Source of the DNA: an uncultured Gammaproteobacteria bacterium
GTDB taxonomy: Bacteria > Pseudomonadota > Gammaproteobacteria > Pseudomonadales > Pseudohongiellaceae
DNA: 64,000 nucleotides
Reading direction: 5' to 3'
NCBI GenBank assembly: GCA_913061515.1
Contig: CAJXSF010000004.1
Location: forward strand, 1-64,000
Shown: positions 36,898-47,666 of the stretch, in pieces
Layout of the letters: the number at the start of each line of letters is the position of its first letter
Numbering within the stretch: the first letter of the stretch is position 1
The notes under the pieces: model-generated
Databases searched by the model: none
Seen by the model: the letters and a program-made list of their open reading frames with translations, nothing else
What the model was told of the DNA's origin: nothing
Position numbers and translations under genes: made by a program

Positions 36898-39795
36898 ATG
36901 AAGTTTAGCAGTTCAATTCCACAGAAAAAGCTGTTGTGTGCAGCCATTTCCATTTCCTTGCTGCAAATCAGCGGCTCTGCGCTAGCGCAGGCTCCTGAAG
37001 TAGAAGAAGTTGTTGTTACAGGTTCTTTTATTCGTCGTACAGAAGGTTTCCGTGCTGCATCGCCAATCACGCAGCTATCTGCTGATGATCTAGCAGCGGA
37101 AGGTACACCTAATATGGGTGACGTTGTCGCTAATCTTAGCTTCAACCAAGGTTCTACGGTAACACAGAACTCTCTCACTGGTGCTTCTAGTACAGCTACT
37201 GGTATTAACCTCCGCGGTCTTGGCGAAGGCGCAACGTTGACATTGGTTGACGGCATGCGTGTTATCGGCACGAACGTGAACACTTATTTGCCACAGATTG
37301 CGATTCAGCGTCTTGACATCGTAACTGACGGCGCAGCGGCTCTATACGGCTCACAAGCGGTAGCAGGCGTTGTAAACTTCGTACCTCGTACTGCATACGA
37401 TGGCGTTAAAGTTGAACTTTATCAACAAGGCGATAGCCGTGGTGACTACCACGATACAACTATCAGCTTCTTGGCTGGTACTGAGTGGAACGGCATCAAC
37501 GTTGTTGCCGCCGCTGACTTCCGTACTAACAACCGTCTAGAAATGCGTGACCGTCCTGACCAGATGAATGCTGGTTTGACGTCATCTTCTACGCCAAACC
37601 CAGGCCGTTACCTAGTGCCTACTCGTGATGAGAATGGCGTATTGACTGGCAACACTCAGACAATCTCTGATCCAAGCTGTGGCGGTACTCGTCAAGACCC
37701 AACACAAGTTGGCAACAACCCAAATGGCTTCACTTTTGCTGGTCAGTGCTGGTATGACTTCGGTGAATTCTGGGACTACCGTGTTGCACAAGACACAGGT
37801 ACTGCGTTCCTAAGCTTGTCTTATGACGTTAGCCCTGATTTCAGCATCAGCTCACAGACTAACTACTTCTCGCGTCGTAACTACAACCGTGGATCACCTT
37901 CTAACCCAGGTGGCCGCGTATCAGACCTTCCGACTATCCGTGGTGAGTTGCCAGGCAACCCATTCCCAGCGGTAGATGCGAATGGCAACCAGCTGTACGC
38001 GCAAGACGCGAATGGCGACGGCGTACCAGACCGTAATGGTTCTGGCGTTGTAATCCTTGACCCAGCCGGTATTGCGTTCAACGAAGACGTAAACTTCGGT
38101 GCATGGCGTCCATGGGGTAAGCACGGTACATTACCTACACAGCTAGCGAGCGACGGCTCTACTGTTGGTGACGCGTATATCCGCGGCATCCGTCAAGCAT
38201 TCAAAGCAGACTTCGCTGTACCATTCCTAGAAGATTGGCGCGGTAATGCGACTTACACGTTCTCTTACCAGCAAGATAAGAGCCTAGCGAACAACTTTAG
38301 CTTCAACGCTCTAGCGCAAGGTTTGAACTGTGACGTGGTCAATGACCGTGAAGCATGCTTCAACCCATTCGTTTCTACTGATCCTTCAACATTGAACACA
38401 CAAGCTGTAGCGGACTCTACGTACCTACAGAACCGCATCAATGACGAAGACAAGTTGCAGACTATCGACGTTGTATTGAACGGCGAAATCATGCCTAGCT
38501 TCGAATTGCCAGGCGGCACAATTGGTGCGGCTGTTGGTTATCAGCGTCGTATGGACCGTCTGAGCAACTCTCCTTCGTACCAGACGCAAAACGGTGACGT
38601 TTTCATTGGTACGCAAGAGCGTCCATTCAGCGACGGTCGTTCAGTTGACGCATACTTCGCAGAGCTATCATTGCCACTACTAGACAACCTAGAATTGCAA
38701 GTGGCTGTTCGTGATGAGTCTTACTCCACTGGCCAAAGCTCTACAGATCCTAAGTTCGGTTTGGTATACGTGCCTTTCGATCGTTTGACTCTACGTGCTA
38801 GCTCTGGTTCTTCTTTCATCGCGCCTTCATTGACGCAGTTGAACGAGCCTGAGTCTTGTGGTTTGAGCAACATCGCTGACCCATTCACAACATTCGCCGC
38901 TTTCACAGCGAACTGTTCACGTGGTAACCCAAATCTAGTACCAGAATCAGCAGACACTTTGAGTGTTGGTTTTGAGCTAGACTTGATCGAAGGCATGACG
39001 CTTTCTATCGACTACAGCGAAACTGACTTCACTGATCGTATCGTAACGTCTACGACTAACGACGTGTTGGCGACTGACTTCTACAACTTCCAGCAAGCCA
39101 CTGGCTTCACTGGCTCTGGTTCAGGTACTGAAAAGCCTACACTTGAGCAAGTTGCTGCATGGGTTGCAGATCCACGTTCTGACAAGCGCATCCAGCGCAA
39201 TGCAAACAACCTTGCACAGATCGATCGCATCATCTCTGGTGATTCGAACGCGTCTAGCATGTACGTTGAAGCATTCGACATCCAGTGGGATTACCGTTTC
39301 GAAATCGGTGACCTAGGCATGTTCAATGTTGGCCTAAGTGGTACTTTTGTTGAGTCTTACCAGTATCAATTGTCTGCTGATCGCGCTGTAGTTGAAGCGG
39401 TAGGCCTGCAGAACGACAACACTGGTGCGGTACCTCCAATGCCAGAGTGGAAAGCGAACATGAATCTGAGCTGGATCCGTGGTCAGCACAGTGCCAACAT
39501 GACTGTTCGTTATATCGACGACATGGTATTTGATGCCAACCCATTCTCTTTCCAGCGGTTCTTGCCTTTCAGCAACTATCGCACAGTCAATGAGTTGCGC
39601 GCTTCTACTATCGTAGACGCAGCGTACAACTTCACTGGCTATGAAGCGCTGGGTGGTGAGTTTGCATTGACGGTAGGTGCGCGCAATCTGTTCGACAGAA
39701 TGCCTCAGAAGGTACCAATGTTGGGCGGTATGGAATCAGTACTTTATGATCCAACTGGCCGTATGGTCTACGCACGTGTTTCTTACGAACTGTAA
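36898..39795 (+). CDS. TonB-dependent receptor, intact copy
   Basis: This is a 965-residue outer-membrane receptor. A signal peptide ends at SGSALAQ, followed by a TonB-box-like EVEEVVVTGSFI. The plug domain (about 50-165) contains GINLRGLGEGATLTLVDGMRV and the DGAAALYGSQAVAGVVNFV end; a long beta barrel ends in ARVSYEL. A loop near residues 368-376 reads DANGDGVPD, a calcium-binding-type motif. It is in the Caulobacter-type oligomer-uptake style of receptor; the ligand is unknown. The regular codon choice suggests high expression. Confidence 0.92.
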   Translation: MKFSSSIPQKKLLCAAISISLLQISGSALAQAPEVEEVVVTGSFIRRTEGFRAASPITQLSADDLAAEGTPNMGDVVANLSFNQGSTVTQNSLTGASSTATGINLRGLGEGATLTLVDGMRVIGTNVNTYLPQIAIQRLDIVTDGAAALYGSQAVAGVVNFVPRTAYDGVKVELYQQGDSRGDYHDTTISFLAGTEWNGINVVAAADFRTNNRLEMRDRPDQMNAGLTSSSTPNPGRYLVPTRDENGVLTGNTQTISDPSCGGTRQDPTQVGNNPNGFTFAGQCWYDFGEFWDYRVAQDTGTAFLSLSYDVSPDFSISSQTNYFSRRNYNRGSPSNPGGRVSDLPTIRGELPGNPFPAVDANGNQLYAQDANGDGVPDRNGSGVVILDPAGIAFNEDVNFGAWRPWGKHGTLPTQLASDGSTVGDAYIRGIRQAFKADFAVPFLEDWRGNATYTFSYQQDKSLANNFSFNALAQGLNCDVVNDREACFNPFVSTDPSTLNTQAVADSTYLQNRINDEDKLQTIDVVLNGEIMPSFELPGGTIGAAVGYQRRMDRLSNSPSYQTQNGDVFIGTQERPFSDGRSVDAYFAELSLPLLDNLELQVAVRDESYSTGQSSTDPKFGLVYVPFDRLTLRASSGSSFIAPSLTQLNEPESCGLSNIADPFTTFAAFTANCSRGNPNLVPESADTLSVGFELDLIEGMTLSIDYSETDFTDRIVTSTTNDVLATDFYNFQQATGFTGSGSGTEKPTLEQVAAWVADPRSDKRIQRNANNLAQIDRIISGDSNASSMYVEAFDIQWDYRFEIGDLGMFNVGLSGTFVESYQYQLSADRAVVEAVGLQNDNTGAVPPMPEWKANMNLSWIRGQHSANMTVRYIDDMVFDANPFSFQRFLPFSNYRTVNELRASTIVDAAYNFTGYEALGGEFALTVGARNLFDRMPQKVPMLGGMESVLYDPTGRMVYARVSYEL

Positions 39796-39807
39796 GGACT
39801 GCGCGCC

Positions 39808-39828
39808 GTTGTCAGCCTAGCTGACAAC
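39808..39828. other. Perfect 8-bp hairpin after the TonB receptor gene
   Basis: GTTGTCAG and CTGACAAC pair exactly around CCTAG, just 13 bp after the stop codon and before the T-run terminator. It may protect the mRNA 3' end or contribute to termination. Confidence 0.5.
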
Positions 39829-39836
39829 ATCGCTAG

Positions 39837-39873
39837 ATAAAAAGGCGAGCTCTTTAAGGGCTCGCCTTTTTTT
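39837..39873 (+). terminator. Intrinsic terminator of the intact TonB receptor
   Basis: AAAGGCGAGC pairs with GCTCGCCTTT around a short loop and is followed by seven T residues on the + strand. Confidence 0.9.
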
Positions 39874-39920
39874 ATGCCTGAGAATTACCTAGCAATGCTA
39901 ACGTGGGCAAAGCATAGGCA

Positions 39921-39956
39921 ATAAAAAAGGGTGACCGCATGAAGCGAACACCCTTT
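39921..39956 (-). terminator. Intrinsic terminator of the frameshifted TonB receptor
   Basis: Read leftward, AAAGGGTG pairs with CACCCTTT around a 15-base loop, followed by a T run. It lies 34 bp after the receptor stop codon. Confidence 0.85.
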
Positions 39957-39989
39957 CTAAAGAACCAGGTTTACACTGGTGTGTGGGGC

Positions 39990-42880
39990 TTATGGCATGA
40001 TTTCATAAGTCACACGTGCATAGACCATGCGGCCTGTTGGGTCATATAACACCGATTCCATCCCGCCTAGCATAGGGACTTTTTGCGGCATTCTGTCGAA
40101 CAGATTGCGCGCACCTACGGTAAAGTCGAACTCTCCACCTAATGCCTCAAACTGTCTGAAGTTGTATGACGCATCTACGATCGTAGATGCGTGCAGTTCA
40201 GAAGTTGCACGGTAGTTGCTGAAAGGCAACAGACGCTGGAAGGAGAATGGGTTGGCATCGAATACCATGTCGTCGATATAACGAGCTGTTATATTGGCGC
40301 TATGCTGTCCGCGTACCCAACCAATGTTCAAGTTTCCTTTCCACTCAGGCATTGGAGGAACCGCACCAGTATTGTAGTTCTGCAATCCTACGCCTTCTAC
40401 TACTGGGCGGTCTGGAGACAATTGGTACTGGTAAGAGTCAACATATGTGCCGCTTAAGCTCGTGCTAAAGCTGCCTAAGTCACCGATCGAGAAGCGATAG
40501 CTCAATTTGACGTCGAAAGCTTCCACAAGCATGCTAGAAGCGTTTGAGCTACCAGAGAAGATGCGGTCGATTTGCGCCATATTGTTCGGGTCACGCTGAA
40601 TGCGTTTGTCCGAGCGAGGATCAGCGTTCCAAGCCGCCACTTGCTCAAGCGTAGGCTTTCCAGAGCCGCTGAAACCAGTAGCTTGCTGGAAGTTGAAGAA
40701 GTCTGCGCTCAAAACATCGTTAGTTGTGGAGCTTACGATACGGTCAGTGAAGTCAGTTTCACTATAATCTAGAGAAAGTGACATGCCTTCGATCAAGTCT
40801 AGCTCGAAGCCGATACTCATTGTGTCGGCGGACTCTGGCACTAGATTTGGGTTGCCGCGTGAACAGTTCGCCGTGAAAGCGGCAAATGTTGTGAACGGGT
40901 CAGCTACATTCGTTAAGCCACATGACTCAGGCGCATTTAGCTGGTTAAGTGATGGAGCGATGAACGATGAGCCAGCACTTGCACGCAGAGTCAAACGATC
41001 GAAAGGAACGTATACCAAACCGTACTTAGGATCTGTAGAGCTCTGGCCAGTTGAGTAAGACTCATCACGAACAGCTAATTGCAACTCTAAGTTGTCCAAC
41101 AAGGGGAGAGAGACCTCTGCAAAATAGGCATCAACCGAGCGCCCATCGCTTGTTGGAAACTCTTGCGAGCCAATGAACACGTCACCGTTTTGCGTGTGGT
41201 AGGAAGGTGAGTCGCTGAAACGATTCATACGACGCTGATAACCAACAGCCGCACCGATCGTGCCACCAGGCAGCTCGAAGCTAGGCAAGATTTCGCCATT
41301 GAATACAATGTCGATCGTCTGTTGCTTGTCTTCGTTGTTCACTCGGTTTTGCAGATAGGTAGAATCGGCCACAGCTTGAGTGTTCAACGTTGATGAGTCG
41401 GTAGAGACAAATGGATTGAAGCACGCTTCGCGATCGTTGACTACGTCACAGTTCAAGCCCTGAGTCAGCATATTCAGGCTGAAGTTGTTCGCTAGACTCT
41501 TATCTTGCGTATAAGCGAAGGTGTAAGTGGCATTACCGCGCCAGTTTTCAAGGAAAGGCAAGGCGAAGTCAGCTTTAAATGCCTGACGCACACCACGAAT
41601 ATAGGCATCGCCATGCGTCGCACCATCGCTGCCTAGCTGCGAAGGTAATGTGCCGTGCTTGCCCCATGGGCGCCAGGCAGCGAAGTTCACGTCTTCGTTG
41701 AAGGCGATACCGGCTGGGTCAAGGATTACCATGCCAGAGCCATTACGATCTGGTACACCGTCGCCATTGGCATCTTGTGCGTACAGCTGGTTGCCATTGG
41801 CATCTACCGCTGGGAATGGGTTGCCAGGCAACTCACCACGGATAGTTGGAAGCTCTGACACTCGGCCACCTGGGTTAGATGGTGAGCCACGGTTTTCGTT
41901 ACGACGTGAGTAATAACTCGTCTGCGATGTGATGCTGAGATCAGGTGATACGTCGTAGGACATATTCAAGAACGCAGTACCAGTGTCTTGAGCAACACGG
42001 TAGTCCCAGAATTCACCAAAGTCGTACCAACATTGACCAAGGAATGTGAAGCCATTTGGGTTATTGCCTTCTTGGGTTGGGTCTTGGCGCACGCCGCCAC
42101 AGTTTGGGTCGGACACGGTTCTTGTGCTGCCCGTCAACATCCCGTTCTCGTCACGCGTAGGGACGAGGTAACGGCCTGGGTTTGGTGTTGAGGATGAAGT
42201 CAAACCTGCGTTCATTTGATCGGGGCGATCGATCATGCGCAAACGGCCATTTGTGCGCCATTCTGCGGCCGCCACAATGTTGATGCCTTTCCATTCCGTG
42301 CCGCCTAGTACGCTAAGAGTGGTGTCGCGATAATCGCCTCGGCTGTCACCTTGTTGATATAACTCAACTTTAACGCCATCGTAGGAGGTGCGAGGTACAA
42401 AGTTCACCACACCGGCCACCGCTTGCGAGCCATAAAGAGCCGCAGCACCGTCAGTCACGATATCAAGGCGCTGAATCGCAATTTGGGGCAGGAATGTGTT
42501 GACGTTTGTACCAAGGACGCGCATACCGTCCACTAGATTCAGAGTCGCGCCGCTACCTAGACCGCGTAGGTTGATAGACGTGGCGGTACTTGAGCACCTG
42601 TTAAGGAGTTTTGGGTAACAGTGGAGCCTTGGTTAAAGCTCAAATTAGCGACGACATCACCAAGGTTAGGTGTGCCTTCTGCAGCTAAGTCATCAGCAGT
42701 GAGCTGAGTAATGGGGGATGCTGCGCGAAATCCTTCAGTTCGACGAATAAAAGAGCCCGTAACGACAACTTCTTCTACTTCTGCCTCTTGAGCCAGAGCA
42801 GCACCGCTAATCTGTAGTAAGGACACAGAAATCGCTGCGCAGAGTAGTTTCTTCGTAGGGAATTGTTTGTTTAGCTTCAT
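39990..42880 (-). pseudogene. TonB-dependent receptor broken by a one-base deletion
   Basis: This is a paralogue of the receptor at 36898, in convergent orientation. The frame from ATG 42880 has a signal peptide (LLQISGAALAQ), EVEEVVVTGSFIRR and the start of the plug, then stops near 42557. The rest (plug end and whole barrel to 39990) is open in another frame. Alignment to the intact copy places the loss of one base at about 42592-42594, in the codons for Gly-Ala-Ser; restoring it gives about 963 residues. The remainder looks unimpaired, so the change is recent or a sequencing error. Confidence 0.9.
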
Positions 42881-43151
42881 ATTTTGACCTCTATTAATTG
42901 TATTTGTGGTCGCCTAACAACTGCCTATTCATATTCTTTCGAATGGTGCTAGGACTATAATTTTTATTAGTTTAGTTGTGGGTATGTAGCGTTTTATCTC
43001 CTCATTGACTTCAAAAACAATATTGCAATATAACAACGAGTCACAATTTGTAAAGAAAAAGTTACCAAAAAGACAGGGAAATGAGATGAGTTGTGACAAT
43101 TTCTTGTAGGTAATTACAAGTTTGGTGGGTTTTGTTACAAGCAGCCAGTGG

Positions 43152-43763
43152 CTAGGCGGCTGGCAGGCGAGGTGTTCTAAGCAGGTTTATGCCAGTAATG
43201 CTGATCAGTAAAAGCAATACGAGCCCGGTGATCCCAAGTAGTTTGTCGAGTGTTTTGATGCCGGTCCATTGCAGGTAGTGCACGCGGTATAGTCGATCAA
43301 TCCAGCGAGTGTCGTTTCCATACTGCTGCAAAGACAGCGTGTCCCAGTGTAATCGAATTTCGATGCCACTACTGGTGGTGATTAACTCACCGTCTACCGC
43401 TGTGAGAGAGCCGTAGCGATCTTTATTCTCTTCGATGGCATCAAGAACTAGCTGAGTCTTTTGTGCATCAGTTGGGTCAGGGAAGGGCTCAGATGTGAGT
43501 GCGTTCAAGTGAATATTGCCATTGTGTGTATTGGCAATAAGGTGGGTGCCAAGGACTGTGCGCAACACGCGCAGTTCCTGCCACTGGGGATCGGCTGGAA
43601 TCTCGATGGCAGTGTCCAAAGGGTAGGTTTTTACCCTTAATGCTTCGTAAGCTGCCCCATAGCCCGGTTGAATAAGAAACACCATGCCCGTAAGCGACCA
43701 AGCCGCTAACGGGCATAGTAGGGCGATGCCTACAACGCGGTGTAGGCGATACTTATTAATCAT
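43152..43763 (-). CDS. PepSY-associated membrane protein
   Basis: This is a 203-residue protein. An N-terminal membrane helix (YRLHRVVGIALLCPLAAWSLTGMVFLI) follows the PepSY_TM pattern with a helix histidine. A periplasmic domain of about 120 residues (30-160) follows, then a C-terminal helix (LLGITGLVLLLLISITG). Related proteins are associated with ferric-siderophore reduction or with transporters. The start codon overlaps the nhaA stop (TAATG), so they are co-translated, and a role connected with NhaA or with the nearby receptors is possible. Confidence 0.7.
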   Translation of the reverse strand: MINKYRLHRVVGIALLCPLAAWSLTGMVFLIQPGYGAAYEALRVKTYPLDTAIEIPADPQWQELRVLRTVLGTHLIANTHNGNIHLNALTSEPFPDPTDAQKTQLVLDAIEENKDRYGSLTAVDGELITTSSGIEIRLHWDTLSLQQYGNDTRWIDRLYRVHYLQWTGIKTLDKLLGITGLVLLLLISITGINLLRTPRLPAA

Positions 43764-44959
43764 TAATGCTGTTCCGCGCTCGTTCTATTGAGACTGTAGC
43801 GTAATAGGAGGTAGCCAAAGATACCGGAGAGCAGCGAGCCTAATAGGATGCCCAGTCTTTCATCAAACAATAGATTCACCCCGGTCGATTCAAATGCTAA
43901 GGACCCTATAAACAGGCTCATAGTGAAGCCTATGCCGCAGAGAACGCCAGTGGCGTACAGCGACGTCCAATTCATCCCTTCAGGCATGTCTGTCCACTTA
44001 CATTTAATTGCAATCCAACACATGCCGAAGACGCCCAACTGTTTGCCTAAAAACAAGCCAAGTGTAATGCCCAGCGGCACGCCGTGCAGGAGTTGTTCTA
44101 AGCCAACGCCTTTCAGGCTGATGCCTGCGTTGGCAAAGGCAAACACAGGCAACACGACAAAAGCCACTAGGGTGTGCAAGTCATGCTCCCATTCGTGTAA
44201 TGGCCTTGCCTCTGGGTCGCTACTGCAGCGCATAGGAACGAACAATGCCAGGATAACGCCAGTGAGAGTCGCGTGAACCCCAGACTTGAGCATGGCAACC
44301 CACATAATGATGCCTACCATTCTGTAAACGCTGCGAGATGTCACTCCCTTGCGGTTCAAAATGAATAACACTGGTATGCAAAGCCCGGCTATTAACAATG
44401 ACAGCAGCGATATCTGCGCGGTATAAAATGCCGCAATAATCACTATCGCGCCGATGTCATCAAAGATTGCCAGCGAAGTCAGGAATATCTTTACGGTGAC
44501 GGGCACGCGAGACCCCAACAGCGAAAGTATACCTAGGGCAAATGCGATATCGGTGGCAGCAGGAATTGCCCACCCTGCAGTTGCATTGGCATCACCATAA
44601 TTGATTGCGAGGTAAATAGCCGCTGGGAAAAACATCCCACCTATAGCGCCGAAGCCAGGAAGAATGATTTTTCGTCTATCAGAGAGCTCACCTTCAATTA
44701 ATTCACGCTTGAGCTCCAAACCCACTAGGAAGAAGAATAAGGCCATTAGACCATCATTGACCCACAATAATAACGGCTTCGCGACGTCAAGCTGCCCAAT
44801 TCGTACTTGCACAGGTGTGTCGATCAGAAGATCGTACCAAACCGACAGCGGAGAGTTGGCTAATACTAAAGCGAGTAATGCGGCGATCATGAGTAAGATG
44901 CCGCTTGCGGACTCCATACGGAAGAAATTCTGTATGGCGGTTTGTGCGTCGTTGATCAT
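43763..44959 (-). CDS. nhaA: Na+/H+ antiporter NhaA
   Basis: This is a 398-residue NhaA-family antiporter with about 12 helices. The ion-binding aspartates are present: AATDIAFALG (Asp137) and LAIFDDIGAI (Asp167-Asp168). The typical sensor region GLELKRELIEGEL is near residue 80. It exchanges Na+ for two protons at the inner membrane and is most active at alkaline pH. With the two nhaD copies it gives the strain at least three Na+/H+ antiporters in this window. Confidence 0.97.
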   Translation of the reverse strand: MINDAQTAIQNFFRMESASGILLMIAALLALVLANSPLSVWYDLLIDTPVQVRIGQLDVAKPLLLWVNDGLMALFFFLVGLELKRELIEGELSDRRKIILPGFGAIGGMFFPAAIYLAINYGDANATAGWAIPAATDIAFALGILSLLGSRVPVTVKIFLTSLAIFDDIGAIVIIAAFYTAQISLLSLLIAGLCIPVLFILNRKGVTSRSVYRMVGIIMWVAMLKSGVHATLTGVILALFVPMRCSSDPEARPLHEWEHDLHTLVAFVVLPVFAFANAGISLKGVGLEQLLHGVPLGITLGLFLGKQLGVFGMCWIAIKCKWTDMPEGMNWTSLYATGVLCGIGFTMSLFIGSLAFESTGVNLLFDERLGILLGSLLSGIFGYLLLRYSLNRTSAEQH

Positions 44960-45087
44960 ACGTCCCTTGGGAATAATGAGAGATTGCTTAGCTTACCGTA
45001 AATTGCTTGTGGAGGCGTCAATTATTGGTCAGCAGCCAGCAAACTCTTTATGATGAAAGCTCTGGAAAAATACGGGGAAAAGGTGCA

Positions 45088-46035
45088 GTGAGATCACTGA
45101 AATGGGTGAGATTGTTAGTGGCGTTGATCATTTTTAATCTGGGGGGAATTACGATGGCAAGCGCACAAATCTGGGATGAAGTAGAGCACGGCTATGCCGA
45201 CAATGAAGGCGTTAAGATCCACTTTGCGAGCGTCGGCACTGGGCCTTTAGTGGTGATGATTCACGGTTTTCCAGATTTTTGGTACAGCTGGCGGCATCAA
45301 ATGAACGCCCTCAAGGGTGACTATCAAGTGGTCGCAATCGATCAGCGTGGTTACAATTTAAGCGATAAGCCAGCGGGAAATGAGCCCTATGCGATGTCGC
45401 GATTAATTGCAGATGTAGCAGCGGTCATTCGTCACATGGGGCAAGAGAAGGCGATAATCGTCGGGCATGACTGGGGTGGGGCGGTGTCTTGGCAGTTTGC
45501 CTTCAACTACCCGCAAATGGTCGACAAGCTAGTGATTCTTAACCTGCCGCACCCGGTTGGCCAATTGCGAGAATTAACTATCAATCCGGAACAGCGCGCG
45601 AACTCGGCTTACGCACAGCGATTTCAGCAAGGCTCTCCTAGCGATCCGGATATCTTCTTCGGTCAAGCTATGACACCAGAGATACTGGCGAGTTGGGTGA
45701 CAGACCCAGAGGCGAAGCAGCGCTATGTTGAGGCATTTAGGCTGTCAGATTTCGATGCGATGTTGGCCTATTACAAAATGAACTACCCAGAGCTGAGGGA
45801 ACAAAGTAGTCAGGTTCCCACGCCTCCTCCCGTGCCGCGCTTGCAGATGCCAGTATTGATTTTTCATGGCTTGGCAGATGCCGCCTTGCATTCGGATGGT
45901 TTGAACAATACATGGGACTGGATCGATGCAGACACTACGATTGTGACGGTTCCCAAGGCTGGCCATTTCGTTCAGCAAGATGGCGCACAGCTTGTGTCAT
46001 CAACACTTTTTTGGTGGCTACAGGCCCGGCGCTAA
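45088..46035 (+). CDS. Exported alpha/beta hydrolase (epoxide hydrolase-like)
   Basis: The mature part is an epoxide hydrolase / haloalkane dehalogenase-type fold. It has the oxyanion motif HGFPDFWYSWRHQM, the nucleophile Asp in GHDWGGAVSW, a cap domain, and the catalytic His in KAGHFVQQD. A signal-like segment (LVALIIFNLGGITMASAQ) makes it likely periplasmic. GTG 45088 has a GGGGAAAAGG site upstream and directly precedes the signal; the longer frame from 45007 adds a polar leader and is less likely. It is followed by the TPR gene 38 bp downstream. Confidence 0.82.
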   Translation: MRSLKWVRLLVALIIFNLGGITMASAQIWDEVEHGYADNEGVKIHFASVGTGPLVVMIHGFPDFWYSWRHQMNALKGDYQVVAIDQRGYNLSDKPAGNEPYAMSRLIADVAAVIRHMGQEKAIIVGHDWGGAVSWQFAFNYPQMVDKLVILNLPHPVGQLRELTINPEQRANSAYAQRFQQGSPSDPDIFFGQAMTPEILASWVTDPEAKQRYVEAFRLSDFDAMLAYYKMNYPELREQSSQVPTPPPVPRLQMPVLIFHGLADAALHSDGLNNTWDWIDADTTIVTVPKAGHFVQQDGAQLVSSTLFWWLQARR

Positions 46036-46073
46036 ACAAAAATTTTTAGACAATTGAAGATGGAGAAATCGAA

Positions 46074-47660
46074 ATGAAGTGGAAGGCGAGTTTAGTCATT
46101 TTGTTGCTGGTGTCAGCGTTTGCAAATTCGAGTTTGGCCCAGGAAATTGCCTATCCGGAATCCTTTGACCGCCCAATTGAGCTCTATAGCGTCGCCCTAG
46201 GCGACTTCAGCTATCCGATCTCCACGGCTGTGCCGCAGGCGCAAGCGTTTTTCGATCAAGGCTTTCAAATGATGTACTCCTTTACGACAGAGGATGCGGC
46301 ACGATCATTTAGAGAGGCGCAGAAACTAGACCCAGATTGCGCTATTTGTTTCTGGGGGGAAGCTTGGGCATGGGGCTCTTATCTCAATGGCCCGATGAGC
46401 GCGGAGAAATCGCCTCGCGCCTATGCTGCAATTCAAGCCGCATTGGCGCGCATCGACAATGCTAGCCCAAAAGAGGCCGATCTAATTCGAGCGATGTCGG
46501 TGCGATATGTTGAAAACTTCAGGCCAGAGGGAAGAATGGACCAAGAGCGTGCTTATGCGCAGGAAATGGAAGCAGTGGCCGCCAAGTACCCAAACGATTT
46601 GGATATCGTGACATTGTATGGTGACTCTTTATTTTTATTGGAGCCCCGGCGCGGCACCCGCGAGTTAGATGACCCCAATGTCGTAAAGCTGCATGGTGTG
46701 TTAACGAGCGTTCTTGAGCGCGATATTAGACACACAGGGGCATGTCACCTTTATATTCATGCTACGGAATCAACCACTAATCCAGGCTTGGCCGAGGAGT
46801 GTGCTGAGTTCATTGGTAACTCAATTCCTGGGGCGAGCCACATCAACCACATGCCAAGTCACACTTGGAATGAGATTGGCCGTTGGAATGATTCTGTGCG
46901 CGCTAATATTATGGCGTGGCACTCGGATCAAAAAGCGGCCATTGGCGAAGGTTTTGCGATTTATCCAATGCATAATCTCGCAATGTTGTTGTTTGCCGCG
47001 AGCATGGATGGCCAAGGTGCTTTGGCGATTCAAGCCGGAAAAGATTACGAAAAAATCATGAACAGCTCCATGTATCACGTATTAACTCTTGTGCGTTTCG
47101 GGCGCTTCGATGAAGTGGCTGCCGTTAGCAAACGGCCAGAGAATAGCGATTTCGATGGTGGGTCTTGGGATTTTGCTCAAGGGTATGCGGCCTTGAAAAT
47201 GGGCGATAGCGGGGCTGCCCGAGACTACTTGCAGCAGCTAGAACGCCTAGCGCAAGACACCACCGATAATTATCGTTTTCACGATGGCAAAAACTTACTC
47301 AATGTCCTGGTTGGTATTCTGCGCGGCGAGATCGCGTCGAGCACCGGCGATATGGCTAGTGCGGTTGAAGCTTTCGAAATGGCTACCGAGGCTTACGATA
47401 ATATTATGTACGATGAGCCTGAGCCTTATCCATTCTCTGCGAAACATTGGTTGGGCGCAGCGTATATTGAGATTGGCGAGTTCGACAAAGCCATTGCCGT
47501 GTACCAAGAAGACTTGGCAGAGCATCCTCACAATGGCTGGGCCTTGTTTGGCATCAAGCAGGCCTTAGCCGCTAAGGGCGAGTCAGACCCTGAGATAGAC
47601 GCACGCTTGGAACAAGCATGGGCACGCTCGGATGTGTGGTTGCTTAGTTCAAAGTTTTGA
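46074..47660 (+). CDS. Exported TPR-repeat protein
   Basis: This is a 528-residue protein with a signal peptide (ASLVILLLVSAFANSSLAQE) and helical TPR-like repeats throughout (DQGFQMMYSFTTEDAARSFREAQ near residue 60; the last near 450-490). Two Cys-containing segments (PDCAICFWGEAWAWG) and the HMPSHTW motif recur in a family of periplasmic proteins of unknown function in marine gammaproteobacteria. It is probably a scaffold or binding protein. Confidence 0.78.
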   Translation: MKWKASLVILLLVSAFANSSLAQEIAYPESFDRPIELYSVALGDFSYPISTAVPQAQAFFDQGFQMMYSFTTEDAARSFREAQKLDPDCAICFWGEAWAWGSYLNGPMSAEKSPRAYAAIQAALARIDNASPKEADLIRAMSVRYVENFRPEGRMDQERAYAQEMEAVAAKYPNDLDIVTLYGDSLFLLEPRRGTRELDDPNVVKLHGVLTSVLERDIRHTGACHLYIHATESTTNPGLAEECAEFIGNSIPGASHINHMPSHTWNEIGRWNDSVRANIMAWHSDQKAAIGEGFAIYPMHNLAMLLFAASMDGQGALAIQAGKDYEKIMNSSMYHVLTLVRFGRFDEVAAVSKRPENSDFDGGSWDFAQGYAALKMGDSGAARDYLQQLERLAQDTTDNYRFHDGKNLLNVLVGILRGEIASSTGDMASAVEAFEMATEAYDNIMYDEPEPYPFSAKHWLGAAYIEIGEFDKAIAVYQEDLAEHPHNGWALFGIKQALAAKGESDPEIDARLEQAWARSDVWLLSSKF

Positions 47661-47666
47661 TAGAGT

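Noticed and set aside
36846..37283. 145-residue leftward frame at the start of the TonB receptor
   Set aside because: It is antisense to a clear receptor N-terminus and has no family features.
42557..42600. Programmed ribosomal frameshift in the second TonB receptor
   Set aside because: No slippery heptamer or following structure is evident, and the intact paralogue needs no shift; a simple one-base deletion explains it.
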